This document shows, piece by piece, positions 23,195-33,844 of a DNA stretch of 64,000 nt. The DNA comes from Solimonas sp. (lineage in GTDB: Bacteria > Pseudomonadota > Gammaproteobacteria > Nevskiales > Nevskiaceae), in assembly GCA_030149365.1 (NCBI GenBank), contig JASBRP010000017.1, positions 102,431 through 166,430 of the forward strand, written 5' to 3'. Both the position numbers and the translations under genes were made by a program. The notes under the pieces are model-generated. The model searched no databases. It was not told the DNA's origin and saw only the letters and a program-made list of their open reading frames with translations. Within the stretch, counting starts at the first letter, position 1, and every line of letters starts with the position of its first letter.

Positions 23195-25321
23195 ATGAGA
23201 ATTACCAGCCCGATCACGGCGCTGTCCGCGGCGACGACTGTTGCTTTCCTTTCCCTGCTGGCCCCGGGCCCGCTGGCGGCGGCGCCGGTGGACGGCGCGC
23301 GCATCCAGGCGGCGGACCGCGAGCCGGGCAACTGGATGTCGCACGGCCGCAGCTACGACGAGCAGCGCTACAGCCCGCTGGCCAGGATCGACCAGGCCAA
23401 CGTCGGACAGCTCGGCCTGGCCTGGACCTACAAGCTCGACGTGGACCGCGGCGTGGAAGCCACGCCGATCGTGGTGGACGGCGTGATGTTCACCACCGGC
23501 GCCTACTCCATCGTGTATGCGCTGGATGCCCGCAGCGGCAAGCTGCTGTGGAAGTACGATCCCAAGGTGCCGCGCGAGTGGGCCGGCAACGGCTGCTGCG
23601 ACGTGGTCAACCGCGGCGTGGCGGCCTGGAAGGGCAAGATCTATGTCGGCAGCTTCGACGGCCGCCTGATCGCGCTGGATGCCAAGACCGGCAAGCCGGC
23701 CTGGACCACCGACACGGTGATTGACCGCAACCGCAGCTACACCATCACCGGCGCGCCGCGCGTGGTGAAGGACAAGGTGATCATCGGCAACGGCGGCGCC
23801 GAGATGGGCGTGCGCGGTTATGTGTCGGCCTACGACGCCGCCACCGGCAAGCTGCTGTGGCGCTTCTTCACGGTACCGGGCGACCCCAAGCAGCCGCCCG
23901 AGAACAAGGCCATGGAGATGGCGCAGAAGACCTGGTCCGGCGATGCCTACGTGCAGCAGGGCGGCGGCGGCACGGTGTGGGACTCGATGGCCTATGACCC
24001 GGAACTGGACCTGCTCTACATCGGCACCGGCAACGGCTCGATGTGGAACCGCAAGGTGCGCAGCCCCGGTGGCGGCGACAACCTGTTCCTGTCCTCGATC
24101 ATCGCGCTGAAGCCCGACAGCGGCGACTACGTCTGGCACTACCAGACCACGCCGGGCGACACCTGGGACTACACGGCGACGCAGCACATCATCCTGGCGG
24201 ACCTGCGCATCAAGGGCGAGCTGCGCAAGGTGCTGATGCAGGCGCCGAAGAACGCGTTCTTCTACGTGATCGACCGCAAGACCGGCGAGCTGATCTCGGC
24301 GGAGAAGTTCGCGCCGTCGAACTGGGCCAGCCACGTGGACATGAAGACCGGCCGCCCGGTGGAGAACCCGGAGGCGGACTGGACCAAGGAAGCGCGGCTG
24401 ATCTTCCCCTCGCCCTTCGGCGCGCACAACTGGCAGCCGATGTCCTTCAACCCGAAGACCGGCCTGGTCTATATCCCGATGCAGGAGACGCTGATCCTGC
24501 TGGCGCCGGACAACAACGCCAAGTACGTGCGCAAGGGCATCTTCAACGTCGGCCTGCAGCCCTTCGACATCCCCGAGGACCCCAAGGGCATGCAGCAAGT
24601 GGCGGACGCCCACAAGGGCCATCTGCTGGCCTGGGACCCGGTGGCGCAGAAGGCCGCCTGGGACCAGCCGCACGTGACGATCTGGAACGGCGGCACGCTG
24701 AGCACCGCCGGCAACCTGGTGTTCCAGGGCAGCGCCGACGGCCGCGCCGTGGCCTATGCCGCGGACACCGGCAAGAAGCTCTGGGAGGCTCCCGCCAATA
24801 CCGGCGTGATGGCCGGGCCGGTGACCTACACGGTGGACGGCGAGCAGTACGTGACCTTCATGGCCGGCTGGGGCGGCGCCTTTGCGCTGGGCGGGGCGAT
24901 GGCCAACGTCGCCAAGGTGCGTCCGGAAGCGCGCGTGCTGACCTACAAGCTGGGTGGCAAGGCGAAGATGCCGGCGCCGAGCCGCGTGCTGGCCACGCTG
25001 CCCAAGCCGCCGCCGGTCACCGCCACGCCGGAACAGCTGGCCCTGGGCCGCGCGCTGTACAACGGCTACTGCTCGGTCTGCCACGGCTTCAACGCGATCG
25101 GCGGTGGCGTGCTGCCGGACCTGCGCTACCTGAGCCCGGAGAAGCACCAGATCTTCGCCGGCATCCTGGCCGGCGCGTATGCGCAGAAGGGCATGCCGAT
25201 ATTCGCCGACCTGCTGCCGCCGGATTTCCAGGCGGTGCTGCAGCAGTACATCATCAAGCGCGCCCACGACCTGGAGCAAGAGCTGGCGGCGCAGCAGAAG
25301 GCGGAGGGCGGGAAGCAGTAG
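23195..25321 (+). CDS. PQQ-dependent quinohaemoprotein alcohol dehydrogenase
   Basis: A 708-residue periplasmic dehydrogenase of the same type as its divergent neighbour. The start at 23195 is preferred over the in-frame ATG at 23189 because the GGGGGAG site then has a 7-base gap. It has a signal peptide, the quinoprotein propeller with the vicinal disulfide pair C134-C135 ([11 protein letters not shown]), GTGNGSMWN and [11 protein letters not shown] for PQQ/Ca binding and catalysis, and a C-terminal haem c domain (CSVCH, 626-630; KGMPIF). It oxidises primary or secondary alcohols using PQQ. No PQQ synthesis genes are in the window. Confidence 0.9.
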   Translation: MRITSPITALSAATTVAFLSLLAPGPLAAAPVDGARIQAADREPGNWMSHGRSYDEQRYSPLARIDQANVGQLGLAWTYKLDVDRGVEATPIVVDGVMFTTGAYSIVYALDARSGKLLWKYDPKVPREWAGNGCCDVVNRGVAAWKGKIYVGSFDGRLIALDAKTGKPAWTTDTVIDRNRSYTITGAPRVVKDKVIIGNGGAEMGVRGYVSAYDAATGKLLWRFFTVPGDPKQPPENKAMEMAQKTWSGDAYVQQGGGGTVWDSMAYDPELDLLYIGTGNGSMWNRKVRSPGGGDNLFLSSIIALKPDSGDYVWHYQTTPGDTWDYTATQHIILADLRIKGELRKVLMQAPKNAFFYVIDRKTGELISAEKFAPSNWASHVDMKTGRPVENPEADWTKEARLIFPSPFGAHNWQPMSFNPKTGLVYIPMQETLILLAPDNNAKYVRKGIFNVGLQPFDIPEDPKGMQQVADAHKGHLLAWDPVAQKAAWDQPHVTIWNGGTLSTAGNLVFQGSADGRAVAYAADTGKKLWEAPANTGVMAGPVTYTVDGEQYVTFMAGWGGAFALGGAMANVAKVRPEARVLTYKLGGKAKMPAPSRVLATLPKPPPVTATPEQLALGRALYNGYCSVCHGFNAIGGGVLPDLRYLSPEKHQIFAGILAGAYAQKGMPIFADLLPPDFQAVLQQYIIKRAHDLEQELAAQQKAEGGKQ

Positions 25322-25381
25322 GCGACGCGCGGCGGCGGGGTTGGCGAACTCCGCCGCCCCTCATCCGGCGCCGGGGCGCCA

Positions 25382-25407
25382 CCTTCTCCCCGCAGGCGGG
25401 GAGAAGG
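25382..25407. repeat. REP-like palindrome, CTCTCCCCGC family
   Basis: A perfect 12-bp stem (CCTTCTCCCCGC and its complement) with a 2-base loop between the convergent PQQ dehydrogenase and small hypothetical genes; possible bidirectional terminator. Confidence 0.7.
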
Positions 25408-25427
25408 AATGGGGCGGCATGAGCGGG

Positions 25428-25733
25428 CTAGATCAGCCCCGCCGCGCGCACCGCCGCCATCAGGCTGGGCACGGCCTCGGCGTAGTTGACCAGGCCCGCA
25501 GCGGTGACGCCGGCCACCCGGTAGACGCCGGTGAAGCGGCGAGTGATGCGCAGGACCTCGGAGTCGTTGTCGGCATAGACCACCAGGGCCGGCGGCGTGC
25601 CATCCACCAGCCCCCAGCGATTCCAGAACGGGCGGAACATTGCGGGCAGGCGCGCCGCCACCACGTCGAACACGCGCTGGAACTCGGCGCGCTCGGCATA
25701 GCTGAAACCCTGTGGTAACCCTGCGACGCCCAT
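25428..25733 (-). CDS. small hypothetical protein, paralogue of the next gene
   Basis: A 101-residue soluble protein. It aligns from end to end with the 101-residue product of 25837-26142: both have GFSYAERAEFQRVF / GFSYGEREEFQRAF near the start, ARLPAMFR / ARLPGMFR, then a PPALVVYADN / PPEFIVYAED strand and the same AAGL(I/L) ending. The two are tandem duplicates on the same strand, about 100 bases apart. No motif indicates a function. Confidence 0.72.
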   Translation of the reverse strand: MGVAGLPQGFSYAERAEFQRVFDVVAARLPAMFRPFWNRWGLVDGTPPALVVYADNDSEVLRITRRFTGVYRVAGVTAAGLVNYAEAVPSLMAAVRAAGLI

Positions 25734-25836
25734 CGAAGCCCCCAGCCGGCCCCCACCGGCACGATCCGATCATACGCCTCCGCTATCGGGACAGATGCGA
25801 AAGCGAGGCTTGATTCACAGTTTTTTCGGGAAATCT

Positions 25837-26142
25837 TCAGAGCAGGCCGGCCGCCCTGAAGGCGTCGGTGATGCTGCGGGCCGCCACGGCATAGATCACC
25901 GTGCCCTGGCCCGTCACGCCGGCGGCACGGTAGCCCCCGGAATTGAGGCGGGTCAGGCGCAGGGCCTGGCTGCCGTCTTCGGCGTAGACGATGAATTCGG
26001 GCGGGAGGCTGGTGACCTCCTCCCAGCGGTGCAAGAACGAGCGGAACATGCCCGGCAGGCGCGCGGTCGCACGCTCGAACGCGCGCTGGAATTCCTCGCG
26101 CTCGCCATAGCTGAACCCCACACCTTCACGCGCCCCCGCCAT
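25837..26142 (-). CDS. small hypothetical protein, tandem paralogue
   Basis: A 101-residue soluble protein with about 40-50% identity by eye to the product of 25428-25733, without gaps in the alignment. The central VYAEDGSQALRLTR and RAAGVTGQGTVIYA segments are predicted beta strands flanked by helices. It lies upstream of its twin and downstream of the Hsp70-like gene, all on the minus strand. Function unknown. Confidence 0.72.
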   Translation of the reverse strand: MAGAREGVGFSYGEREEFQRAFERATARLPGMFRSFLHRWEEVTSLPPEFIVYAEDGSQALRLTRLNSGGYRAAGVTGQGTVIYAVAARSITDAFRAAGLL

Positions 26143-26225
26143 ACACCGGCCTTCCTGCTTGCCGAGCCCTGCATGGCCTGCAGATTTACGCGAAATCCAG
26201 CCCCTGTTGGGGCGGCCGGTATGTC

Positions 26226-27476
26226 TTATCCATAGAGCCGGCTGGCATGAACGCCCAGCCCGCGCGCGACGCTGGCGAAGGGGTCGCCCACCACCTGCTC
26301 GCTGCCGGGAAACGCGGCGCCGATGGCGTCACGCAGCAGGCGGATGCCGGTGGATCCGCCGGTGATGTAGACGGTGTCGATCTGCTCGGCCGTCAGCCCG
26401 GCGCTGCGCACGGTCTCCACGGCGGTGGCGACGATGCGTGCCAGCGCGTCGTCGATGGCAAACGACAGGGTGAGCTGGTTGAGCGTGGTCATCAGGCCAT
26501 TTTCGACAAAGGCGAGGTCGATCTTGTGCCTGCCGCCGTCGGCGATGGCCACCTTGGCTTCCTCCACCAGGCCGGCCAGGCGGTGGCCCTCGCGGTCGCG
26601 CAGGACCTTCATCAGGCGGTCGTGGAAGGTCGGCGCCTTGTAGAACGGCCGCAGGGTCTGGGCCTCCGACAAGGCCTTGGGCGTATAGAGGAAGTTGATG
26701 CGGTGCCAGGTGGCCAGCTCGAAGTAGATGTGCGAGGGCACCGGCTTGCCCTCGCGCCCCGTGCTGTTCAGGCCCAGGCAGGGCATCACCGAGACCAGGC
26801 TCAGCTGCTGGTCGAAGTCGGTGCCGGCGATGTGCACGCCGCCGCTGGCCAGCACGTCGGCGCTGCGGTCCAGACGACCCGCGCGCTCCGGCCCCAGCCG
26901 CACCACGGAGAAGTCCGACGTACCGCCGCCGATGTCCACCACCAGGGCCAGCGTCTCGCGCGACAGGCCGGTTTCGTAGTCGAAGGCGGCCGCAATGGGC
27001 TCGTACTGGAAGGACACCTCGCGGAAACCCGCTTCCAGGGCGATCCCGCGCAGCGAGGCCTCGGCCGCGGCGTCGCGCACCGCATCCTCGTCCACGAAAT
27101 GCACCGGGCGACCCAGCACCACGCGCTCCAGGGGCTGGCCGGCCTGGGCTTCGGCGCGCTGCTTCAGGTGCGCGATGAAGCCGCCGATGATCTCGCGATA
27201 GGCCACGGCCTTGCCGTTGACCAGCGTGGTCTCGCCCAGCAGCTCGCTGCCGAGCAGGCTCTTGAGCGAACGCAGCAGACGCCCGCTGTAGCCGCCCTGG
27301 TATTCGGCGATGGCCTGCCGGCCGAACACCGTGCGGTGCTCGTCGGCGTTGTAGAACACCGCGCTGGGCAGCGTGACGCGGTCCTGCTCCAGCGCCACCA
27401 GGCCGAGCGCGCCCTGCCCGCCCAGGCAGACGGCGGAGTTGGAGGTACCGAAATCGATGCCGGCGTAGGGCTTCAT
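26226..27476 (-). CDS. yegD: YegD-like Hsp70-family chaperone
   Basis: A 416-residue protein of the actin-like ATPase superfamily. Phosphate motif 1 is at the N-terminus (IDFGTSNSAVCL), the middle carries VVDIGGGTSDFSV (phosphate 2), and the C-terminal VYITGGSTGIRLLRDAI is the adenosine motif. The protein is truncated relative to DnaK: it lacks the substrate-binding domain, as YegD does. Its client is unknown. It overlaps no neighbour; a hypothetical gene lies 44 bases upstream on the same strand and may be cotranscribed. Confidence 0.82.
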   Translation of the reverse strand: MKPYAGIDFGTSNSAVCLGGQGALGLVALEQDRVTLPSAVFYNADEHRTVFGRQAIAEYQGGYSGRLLRSLKSLLGSELLGETTLVNGKAVAYREIIGGFIAHLKQRAEAQAGQPLERVVLGRPVHFVDEDAVRDAAAEASLRGIALEAGFREVSFQYEPIAAAFDYETGLSRETLALVVDIGGGTSDFSVVRLGPERAGRLDRSADVLASGGVHIAGTDFDQQLSLVSVMPCLGLNSTGREGKPVPSHIYFELATWHRINFLYTPKALSEAQTLRPFYKAPTFHDRLMKVLRDREGHRLAGLVEEAKVAIADGGRHKIDLAFVENGLMTTLNQLTLSFAIDDALARIVATAVETVRSAGLTAEQIDTVYITGGSTGIRLLRDAIGAAFPGSEQVVGDPFASVARGLGVHASRLYG

Positions 27477-27520
27477 GGGGGTGGCCGGAAAGGGGGCGCG
27501 ATTCTACCCGCGTTCACTGG

Positions 27521-28159
27521 TCAGTTGGTGTCCTGTGGCGATCCGCCGTCCTGCGGCCGGCCGCTGACCTCCGCCACCGGTGCCTCCGGCGCCTTGCCGG
27601 AAACGCGCGAGGACTGCGCCATCTTCAGCACGTCGATGGTCGCCGCCTTCTCCAGCGAGGGGCTGCCGATGCGCTTGTTGACCTGGCGCACGATCTGCTC
27701 GCGCACCAGCGGCTCCAGCAGCTGCGCGCGGTTCAGCAGCCCGCCGGTCAGGTTGCGGCCGTCGAGCCGCAGGCGCACCTGTTCGGGCACGACGGGGCGC
27801 GGCACCAGCTTGAGAATCAGCGGCTCGTAGGTCTCGACGTCGAGATCGACATTGATCAGCACGTCGATGTCGACGTCGGCGCGGATGTTGAGGATGCGCA
27901 GCTCCAGCAGCATGTCGCCGAACAGCTCCAGCCGGAACCCGACCTTGGGCAGCAGCTCCATCCGCGGCTCCACCTGCACGTCGCGCACGCGGAAGGAATA
28001 GGAGCCCACGATCAGGTCGGCCGGCATGCGCTTGAGCGAGCCGTCGATGGTCTCCTGCAGCAGGCCTTCGATCTCCTGGCTCAGGCGGCCGGCATTGACC
28101 ACCTGCCGGATGAAGTTGTGGCCGAACTCGGCGTAGGAAATGGGCTTGAGGTCGCTCAT
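27521..28159 (-). CDS. hypothetical protein, possibly lipid-binding
   Basis: A 212-residue protein with no signal peptide. The central half is a run of long amphipathic beta strands (LIVGSYSFRVRDVQVEP, RLELFGDMLLELRILNIRADVDIDVLINVDLDVE) followed by a helix and a disordered, Pro/Gly-rich tail. The strand-rich layout recalls lipid-binding DUF2993/SMP-like folds, but there is no sequence motif to support this firmly. It is upstream of yegD on the same strand. Confidence 0.6.
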   Translation of the reverse strand: MSDLKPISYAEFGHNFIRQVVNAGRLSQEIEGLLQETIDGSLKRMPADLIVGSYSFRVRDVQVEPRMELLPKVGFRLELFGDMLLELRILNIRADVDIDVLINVDLDVETYEPLILKLVPRPVVPEQVRLRLDGRNLTGGLLNRAQLLEPLVREQIVRQVNKRIGSPSLEKAATIDVLKMAQSSRVSGKAPEAPVAEVSGRPQDGGSPQDTN

Positions 28160-28195
28160 GTCCGTACTTTAACCGGTCGTGGACAAGAAGGCCCT

Positions 28196-28278
28196 GTAGG
28201 GTAGGCAAACGTCCTTTCGTTTGCCCACGCAGAGATCGGCCACGCGTGGGCAAACGAGAAGACGTTTGCCCACCCTAC
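28196..28278. repeat. nested inverted repeat, GTGGGCAAACG family
   Basis: An outer stem (GTAGGGTAGGCAAACG at 28196 against CGTTTGCCCACCCTAC ending at 28278, one mismatch) encloses an inner perfect 14-bp stem (TCGTTTGCCCACGC, 28217-28230, with 28244-28257). The outer and inner arms share the CGTTTGCCCAC core, so this is four copies of one short repeat in a cruciform layout. Confidence 0.8.
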
Positions 28279-28309
28279 AAGTTTCCGCCGCCATGACTGA
28301 ATGCCGCGA

Positions 28310-29323
28310 TCAGCTCTCGGCGATCTTCAGCACCAGCTTGCCGGTGTTGTCGCCGCGGAACAGCTTGAGCAGCGTCTCGGGGAACACCTGGATGCCGCCC
28401 TCGGTGATGTCCTCGCGCGTCTTGAGCTTGCCGGCGCCGAGCCAGCCGGCCATCTCGCGGCCGGCGATGGCGTAGCGGTCGGCGTAGTCGAACACCACCA
28501 TGCCCTTCATGCTGGCACGGTTGACCAGCAGCGACAGGTAGTTGCTGGGGCCGGTCACCGGCGCGGTGTTGTTGTACTGCGAGATGGCGCCGCAGATGAC
28601 GATGCGCGCGCCGCGGGTGATCTGCGTCAGCGCGGCGTCGAGAATCTCGCCGCCGACGTTGTCGAAGTAGACGTCGATGCCCTTGGGGCAGTGCTGCTTG
28701 AGGCCCTTCTTGACGTCCTCGCTCTTGTAATCGATACAGGCGTCGAAGCCCAGCTCCTCGACCACGTACTTGCACTTGTCGGCGCCGCCGGCGATGCCGA
28801 CCACGCGGCAGCCCTTGATCCTGGCGATCTGGCCGACCACGCCGCCCACGGCGCCAGCCGCGCCGGAGATCACCACGGTCTCGCCGGCCTTGGCCTCGCC
28901 CACTTCCAGCAGGCCGAAGTAGGCCGTCATGCCGGGCATGCCCAGGGTGCCGAGCCACACCGGCAGCGGCGCCAGCGCCGGGTCCACCTTGGTGACGGCG
29001 CGGCCGTCGGACAGCGCGTACTCCTGCACGCCGAAGGTGCTGACCACATGCTCGCCGACAGCGAACTTCGGGTGCTTGGAGGCGATCACGCGGCCGACGG
29101 CGCCGGCGCGCATGACCTCGCCGATGCCCACCGGCGGCACGTAGGACTTGCCGTCGTTCATCCAGCCGCGCATGGCCGGGTCCAGCGACAGGTACAGCAG
29201 CTTGACCAGGAACTGGCCCTCGACCGGCTCGGGAATGGCTTCCTCGGTGCGCTGCCAGACGTTCTCCTGGGGCAGGCCCACGGGGCGGGCGGCGAGGCGG
29301 ATCTGGTGGTTGATGGCGGTCAT
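28310..29323 (-). CDS. NADP-dependent oxidoreductase, CurA/PTGR type
   Basis: A 337-residue zinc-independent MDR-superfamily reductase. It starts INHQIRLAARPVGLP and has SLDPAMRGWMND, typical of the leukotriene B4 12-hydroxydehydrogenase/CurA group, and a Rossmann motif VVISGAAGAVGGVVGQIA near residue 155. These enzymes reduce the double bond of enones using NADPH. It is the most distal gene of a minus-strand cluster reaching back to 37274. Spacing to the alpha/beta hydrolase is 11 bases, so it is likely to be cotranscribed. Confidence 0.88.
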   Translation of the reverse strand: MTAINHQIRLAARPVGLPQENVWQRTEEAIPEPVEGQFLVKLLYLSLDPAMRGWMNDGKSYVPPVGIGEVMRAGAVGRVIASKHPKFAVGEHVVSTFGVQEYALSDGRAVTKVDPALAPLPVWLGTLGMPGMTAYFGLLEVGEAKAGETVVISGAAGAVGGVVGQIARIKGCRVVGIAGGADKCKYVVEELGFDACIDYKSEDVKKGLKQHCPKGIDVYFDNVGGEILDAALTQITRGARIVICGAISQYNNTAPVTGPSNYLSLLVNRASMKGMVVFDYADRYAIAGREMAGWLGAGKLKTREDITEGGIQVFPETLLKLFRGDNTGKLVLKIAES

Positions 29324-29334
29324 GGTGTTCTCCT

Positions 29335-30213
29335 TCAGGCGTTGAGGGTGGCCAGCGCCAGTTCGGCGTAGCGCTGTGGTTGTTCGAGATCGGGGAAATG
29401 GCCGCAGTCGGCGAAGCGCTCGACGCGGGCCTGGGGCAGCAGTTGTTGCAACGAGTCGGGCGGCGTGCGGCGATGGCTGCGGTCACGCTCGCCCCAGATC
29501 AGCAGGGTCGGCGTCTTCACGCCGTCCAGTTCGCCGTCGCGGGCCTGCGAAAGGCCCTGCACGACGCCGGCCATGCAGAAGCAGCCGCCGTGGCCCAGCG
29601 CGTGCTCGGCCGGCGCCATGAATTCATCGAAGCGCGAACGGTCCGGCAGGGCGATGCCGTACCAGACCTGCGCGAAACGCCGGCGCGAGGCGCGCATCAG
29701 CAACTGCCCCACTACCGGCACCTGCAGGGGCTTGGGCACGTTTTTCTGCGTCCAGGCGCGCATGGCGGGCATCGAGGGGGTCTGGCACAACAGCAGCCGG
29801 CGGATGCGGTGCGGTGCGGCCTTGGCGGCGGCAATCGCATAGAGGCCGTTGGCGCAGGAGAAATGCAGCGCGGCCTCACGGATGTCCAGTTCGTCCATCA
29901 CCGCCAGCACGGCAGCGGCGCCGTCCTGCAGGCGATGCCCGTAAGCCAGCGACGGCTTCGACTGGCCAAAGCCCGGCAGGTCGAAGCAGACAATGCGCGC
30001 ATAGGGGCGCAGCCGCTCGATCACCGCGGCGTGGTGCTCGATGACGTTGGGGCCGTCCGGCACCATCAGCACCACCGGGCCCTTGCCGCCGGTGTCGAGC
30101 ACGCGCAGGCGGCCGATCCGGGTATCGACCAGGCGCGTGCCGGCCGGCCAGGTGGAGGTGTCGGGGGCCGAGAACGAGCGGTTCAGCAGGCTGTCGAGGG
30201 CGGCGGCGATCAT
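29335..30213 (-). CDS. alpha/beta hydrolase with Cys at nucleophile position
   Basis: A 292-residue alpha/beta-fold hydrolase. The start ATG at 30213 lies 1 base after the stop of the DUF2855 gene. An oxyanion region MVPDGPNVIEHH is followed by FDLPGFGQS. The nucleophile elbow is HFSCANG, so residue 120 is Cys, where most homologues have Ser (GxSxG). The acid (WGERDRS) and the catalytic His (DCGHFPDLEQP) are normal. A Cys nucleophile is known for dienelactone hydrolases. A role in ester or lactone opening in the cluster is inferred. Confidence 0.8.
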   Translation of the reverse strand: MIAAALDSLLNRSFSAPDTSTWPAGTRLVDTRIGRLRVLDTGGKGPVVLMVPDGPNVIEHHAAVIERLRPYARIVCFDLPGFGQSKPSLAYGHRLQDGAAAVLAVMDELDIREAALHFSCANGLYAIAAAKAAPHRIRRLLLCQTPSMPAMRAWTQKNVPKPLQVPVVGQLLMRASRRRFAQVWYGIALPDRSRFDEFMAPAEHALGHGGCFCMAGVVQGLSQARDGELDGVKTPTLLIWGERDRSHRRTPPDSLQQLLPQARVERFADCGHFPDLEQPQRYAELALATLNA

Positions 30214-30214
30214 C

Positions 30215-31291
30215 TCAGGTCTCCAGCACGTGGCCGGCCTGTGCGGAGGCACGGCCTTCGAGCACTTCGCGCCAGACGGCTTCCCACTGCGCCGGCGCGT
30301 GGTGCTGCACGCGCAGCCAGCGGCGCAGCAGCGGCAGGAACTCCGCCCAGGCCACGGCGAAGCGCTGGTCGATGCCGCCAGGGCCCCAGTCCTGCGTGCG
30401 CTTCTTGATCTGGCCCGGCGCGAAGAAGAACTGCGGCTTGGCGCCCGGCAGCGCGTGCTGCGTCTGGCGCTCTTCCCAGTGCGTGGCGCCGACGATGCAG
30501 CTGTGCTGCAGCGCATCGCCGAAGTGGTGGTGCACGCGCGACAGCAGGCCGCCGTCGCCGGACATGTCGACGTAGACGCTGGGCACGTCGGCCGGCAGCG
30601 ACTCCAGCGCGTCATAGCCAACGACACGGTCGTAGTGGCCGAGCTGCTCGCAGAAGCCGCGGTTGCGCGCCGAGGTCAGGCCGATCACTTCGCAGCCTTG
30701 CGGGCGGTTCTGCGACAAACGCTGCGCCACGCCCAGCGCGGTCTTGCTGGAGGCACTGGCGATGATTACCGAGCGCCCGCCGAACAGCGCGTTGTCGGCA
30801 AGGAAATCCTCGATCAGGAAGGAGGTGATGTACAGCGGCGACAGCAGTGCCTGCTCGTCTTCCTGCTGCGGGTCATGCGCCGGGTCCTGCGAGACGCGGC
30901 GGTAGAGCTGGTAGGCGGCGGGCAGCGCGCGGCGATGCGGCGTGGCGTCCATGAAGGAGGTCTCGCCGATGCGGCCGGGCTGCACGACCAGGTGCGAGGA
31001 CATCGGCAGGTAGCCGTAGACCCGCTCGCCCTCGGCGAGGCCTTCGCATCGCGAGCGCTCGACGCGGGCGAAGCCCCAGACCGGGATGCGCCCCCAGCCT
31101 TCGGCGGCCGGGAAGAACTGCCAGTACTGCATGGTGTCGCCGAACACGCCGTAGGTGACGTTGTTGGCGGTGAGCGCGAATCGCTCGATGCGCAACAGCA
31201 CCTGCCCGTCCTGCAACTCCGGCACCGCTGCTTTTGCGATGCGGGTCTGGCGCAGGTCCTTTCGGGCCACTTCGAAGTCGAATGTGTCCAT
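30215..31291 (-). CDS. DUF2855 family protein, MDR-like
   Basis: A 358-residue protein. It follows the DUF2855 pattern: an N-terminal GroES-like start (LLRIERFALTANNVTYGVFGD), GYLPMSSHLVV, then SVIIASASSKTALGVAQ in a degenerate Rossmann fold and a C-terminal helical tail. DUF2855 proteins appear to be divergent medium-chain reductases lacking zinc ligands; their reaction is not known. The start is taken at ATG 31291; the reading frame continues open far upstream but in the antisense-shadow style of GC-rich DNA. It couples to the hydrolase gene (stop and start 1 base apart). Confidence 0.82.
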   Translation of the reverse strand: MDTFDFEVARKDLRQTRIAKAAVPELQDGQVLLRIERFALTANNVTYGVFGDTMQYWQFFPAAEGWGRIPVWGFARVERSRCEGLAEGERVYGYLPMSSHLVVQPGRIGETSFMDATPHRRALPAAYQLYRRVSQDPAHDPQQEDEQALLSPLYITSFLIEDFLADNALFGGRSVIIASASSKTALGVAQRLSQNRPQGCEVIGLTSARNRGFCEQLGHYDRVVGYDALESLPADVPSVYVDMSGDGGLLSRVHHHFGDALQHSCIVGATHWEERQTQHALPGAKPQFFFAPGQIKKRTQDWGPGGIDQRFAVAWAEFLPLLRRWLRVQHHAPAQWEAVWREVLEGRASAQAGHVLET

Positions 31292-31377
31292 GGTTCGCTC
31301 CTGGCGGTTCTTACCGCTGGATGGAATCGGAGCCGCCCTCTGGAAGAAGGCGGCACCTTGCCTGCCGCAGTTGACGT

Positions 31378-32628
<1,251 letters not shown>

Positions 32629-32731
32629 GGCGTGGCTCCTTTGTGAGGTCTCCTCTCGCCCGCTTGCGGGAGAGAGGTTGGGAGAGAGGGTTCTGTAGAG
32701 CTTGAAGGAGTTACAGAAACCCTCTCCCCTT

Positions 32732-32757
32732 CCCCTCTCCCGCTTGCGGGAGAGGGG
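32732..32757. repeat. REP-like palindrome, CTCTCCCCGC family
   Basis: A perfect 12-bp stem (CCCCTCTCCCGC and its complement) with a TT loop. A second, imperfect copy (CTCGCCCGCTTGCGGGAGAG) lies at 32655-32675 in the same 140-bp gap between the kinase and dehydrogenase genes; the two are linked by further complementary sequence. Confidence 0.75.
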
Positions 32758-32768
32758 TGCTGCGGTGG

Positions 32769-33842
32769 TTACTTGCGCTTCTGTATCTGCTGCACCTTCT
32801 GCCAGGCCATCTCGGCCAGGGGGCGGGCGGCGGCTCCCATCGCGGCGGCCTGCTTGCTGGCGGCGGTGCCGTCCTTCACGCGCCCCGCGATGCCCTGCAG
32901 GATCGCGCCGAGGCGGAACAGGTTGTAGGCGATGTAGAAGTCCCAGTCGTTCTGCGGGATCGCGCCGCGGCCGGTGCGCTCGCAGTAGGCGGCGATGTGC
33001 TCGGCCTCCGAGGGAATGCCGAGCTCGGCCAGCTTGTAGCCGGCCAGGCCGCGGAACACGCCCTTGGGGATATGCCAGGTCATGCAGTGGTAGGAGAAGT
33101 CGGCCAGCGGATGGCCCAGGGTCGACAGCTCCCAGTCGAGCACGGCCAGCACGCGGGGCTCGGTGGGGTGGAAGATCATGTTGTCCAGGCGGTAGTCGCC
33201 GTGGACCACGCTGGTCTCGTCGCCGGCCGGGATGTTGGCCGGCAGCCATTCGATCAACTGATCGAAGGCTTCGATCTTCTCGGTCTCCGAGGCGCGGTAC
33301 TGCTTGCTCCAGCGGTCGATCTGGCGCGCGAAGTAGTTGCCGGGCTTGCCGTAATCGCCCAGGCCCACGGCCTGGTAGTCGACCTTGTGCAGGGCGGCCA
33401 TCACGCGGTTCATCTCCTGGAAGATGGCGCGGCGCTGCTCCGACGTGGAGTCCGGCAGCGAGGGGTCCCACATGATGCGGCCCTCGACGCAGTCCATGAC
33501 GTAGAACGGCGTGCCGATGATGCTGTCGTCTTCGCAGAGCACGTAGGTCTTGGCCACCGGCACGTCGGTCTGCGCCAGCGCGCTGATGACCTTGTACTCA
33601 CGGTCCACGGCGTGGGCAGAGGCCAGCAGCTTGCCCGGCGGCTTGCGGCGCAGGACGTATTTCTTATTCGGCGTGATCAGCTTGTAGGTGGGGTTGGACT
33701 GCCCGCCCTTGAACTGCTCCACCGTCAGCGGGCCGGCGAAGCCCTCGACGTTCTTCGCCAGGTAGCTTTCCAGCGCAGCGGCGTCGAACTGGTGCTTTTC
33801 CTGCACCGGCATGGTGCCGGTGAAATCCTTCTGGTCCGACAC
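32769..33842 (-). CDS. APH-family phosphotransferase, ACAD10/11 kinase-like
   Basis: A 357-residue kinase-fold protein. The GTG at 33842 is chosen as start: a GGAG site lies 8 bases upstream and it sits 2 bases from the preceding stop. The nucleotide loop ([12 protein letters not shown]), the Lys strand ([12 protein letters not shown]) and the catalytic [11 protein letters not shown] with [14 protein letters not shown] (Mg binding) are all intact. It is not an antibiotic resistance enzyme: this branch phosphorylates hydroxyacyl-CoA substrates in ACAD10/11 and LvaA. Cotranscription with the dehydrogenase is likely. Confidence 0.86.
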   Translation of the reverse strand: MSDQKDFTGTMPVQEKHQFDAAALESYLAKNVEGFAGPLTVEQFKGGQSNPTYKLITPNKKYVLRRKPPGKLLASAHAVDREYKVISALAQTDVPVAKTYVLCEDDSIIGTPFYVMDCVEGRIMWDPSLPDSTSEQRRAIFQEMNRVMAALHKVDYQAVGLGDYGKPGNYFARQIDRWSKQYRASETEKIEAFDQLIEWLPANIPAGDETSVVHGDYRLDNMIFHPTEPRVLAVLDWELSTLGHPLADFSYHCMTWHIPKGVFRGLAGYKLAELGIPSEAEHIAAYCERTGRGAIPQNDWDFYIAYNLFRLGAILQGIAGRVKDGTAASKQAAAMGAAARPLAEMAWQKVQQIQKRK

Positions 33843-33844
33843 GC

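Noticed and set aside
32769..33842. Aminoglycoside resistance gene
   Set aside because: The kinase fold is APH-like, but the sequence type and neighbours match the acyl-CoA dehydrogenase-associated branch.
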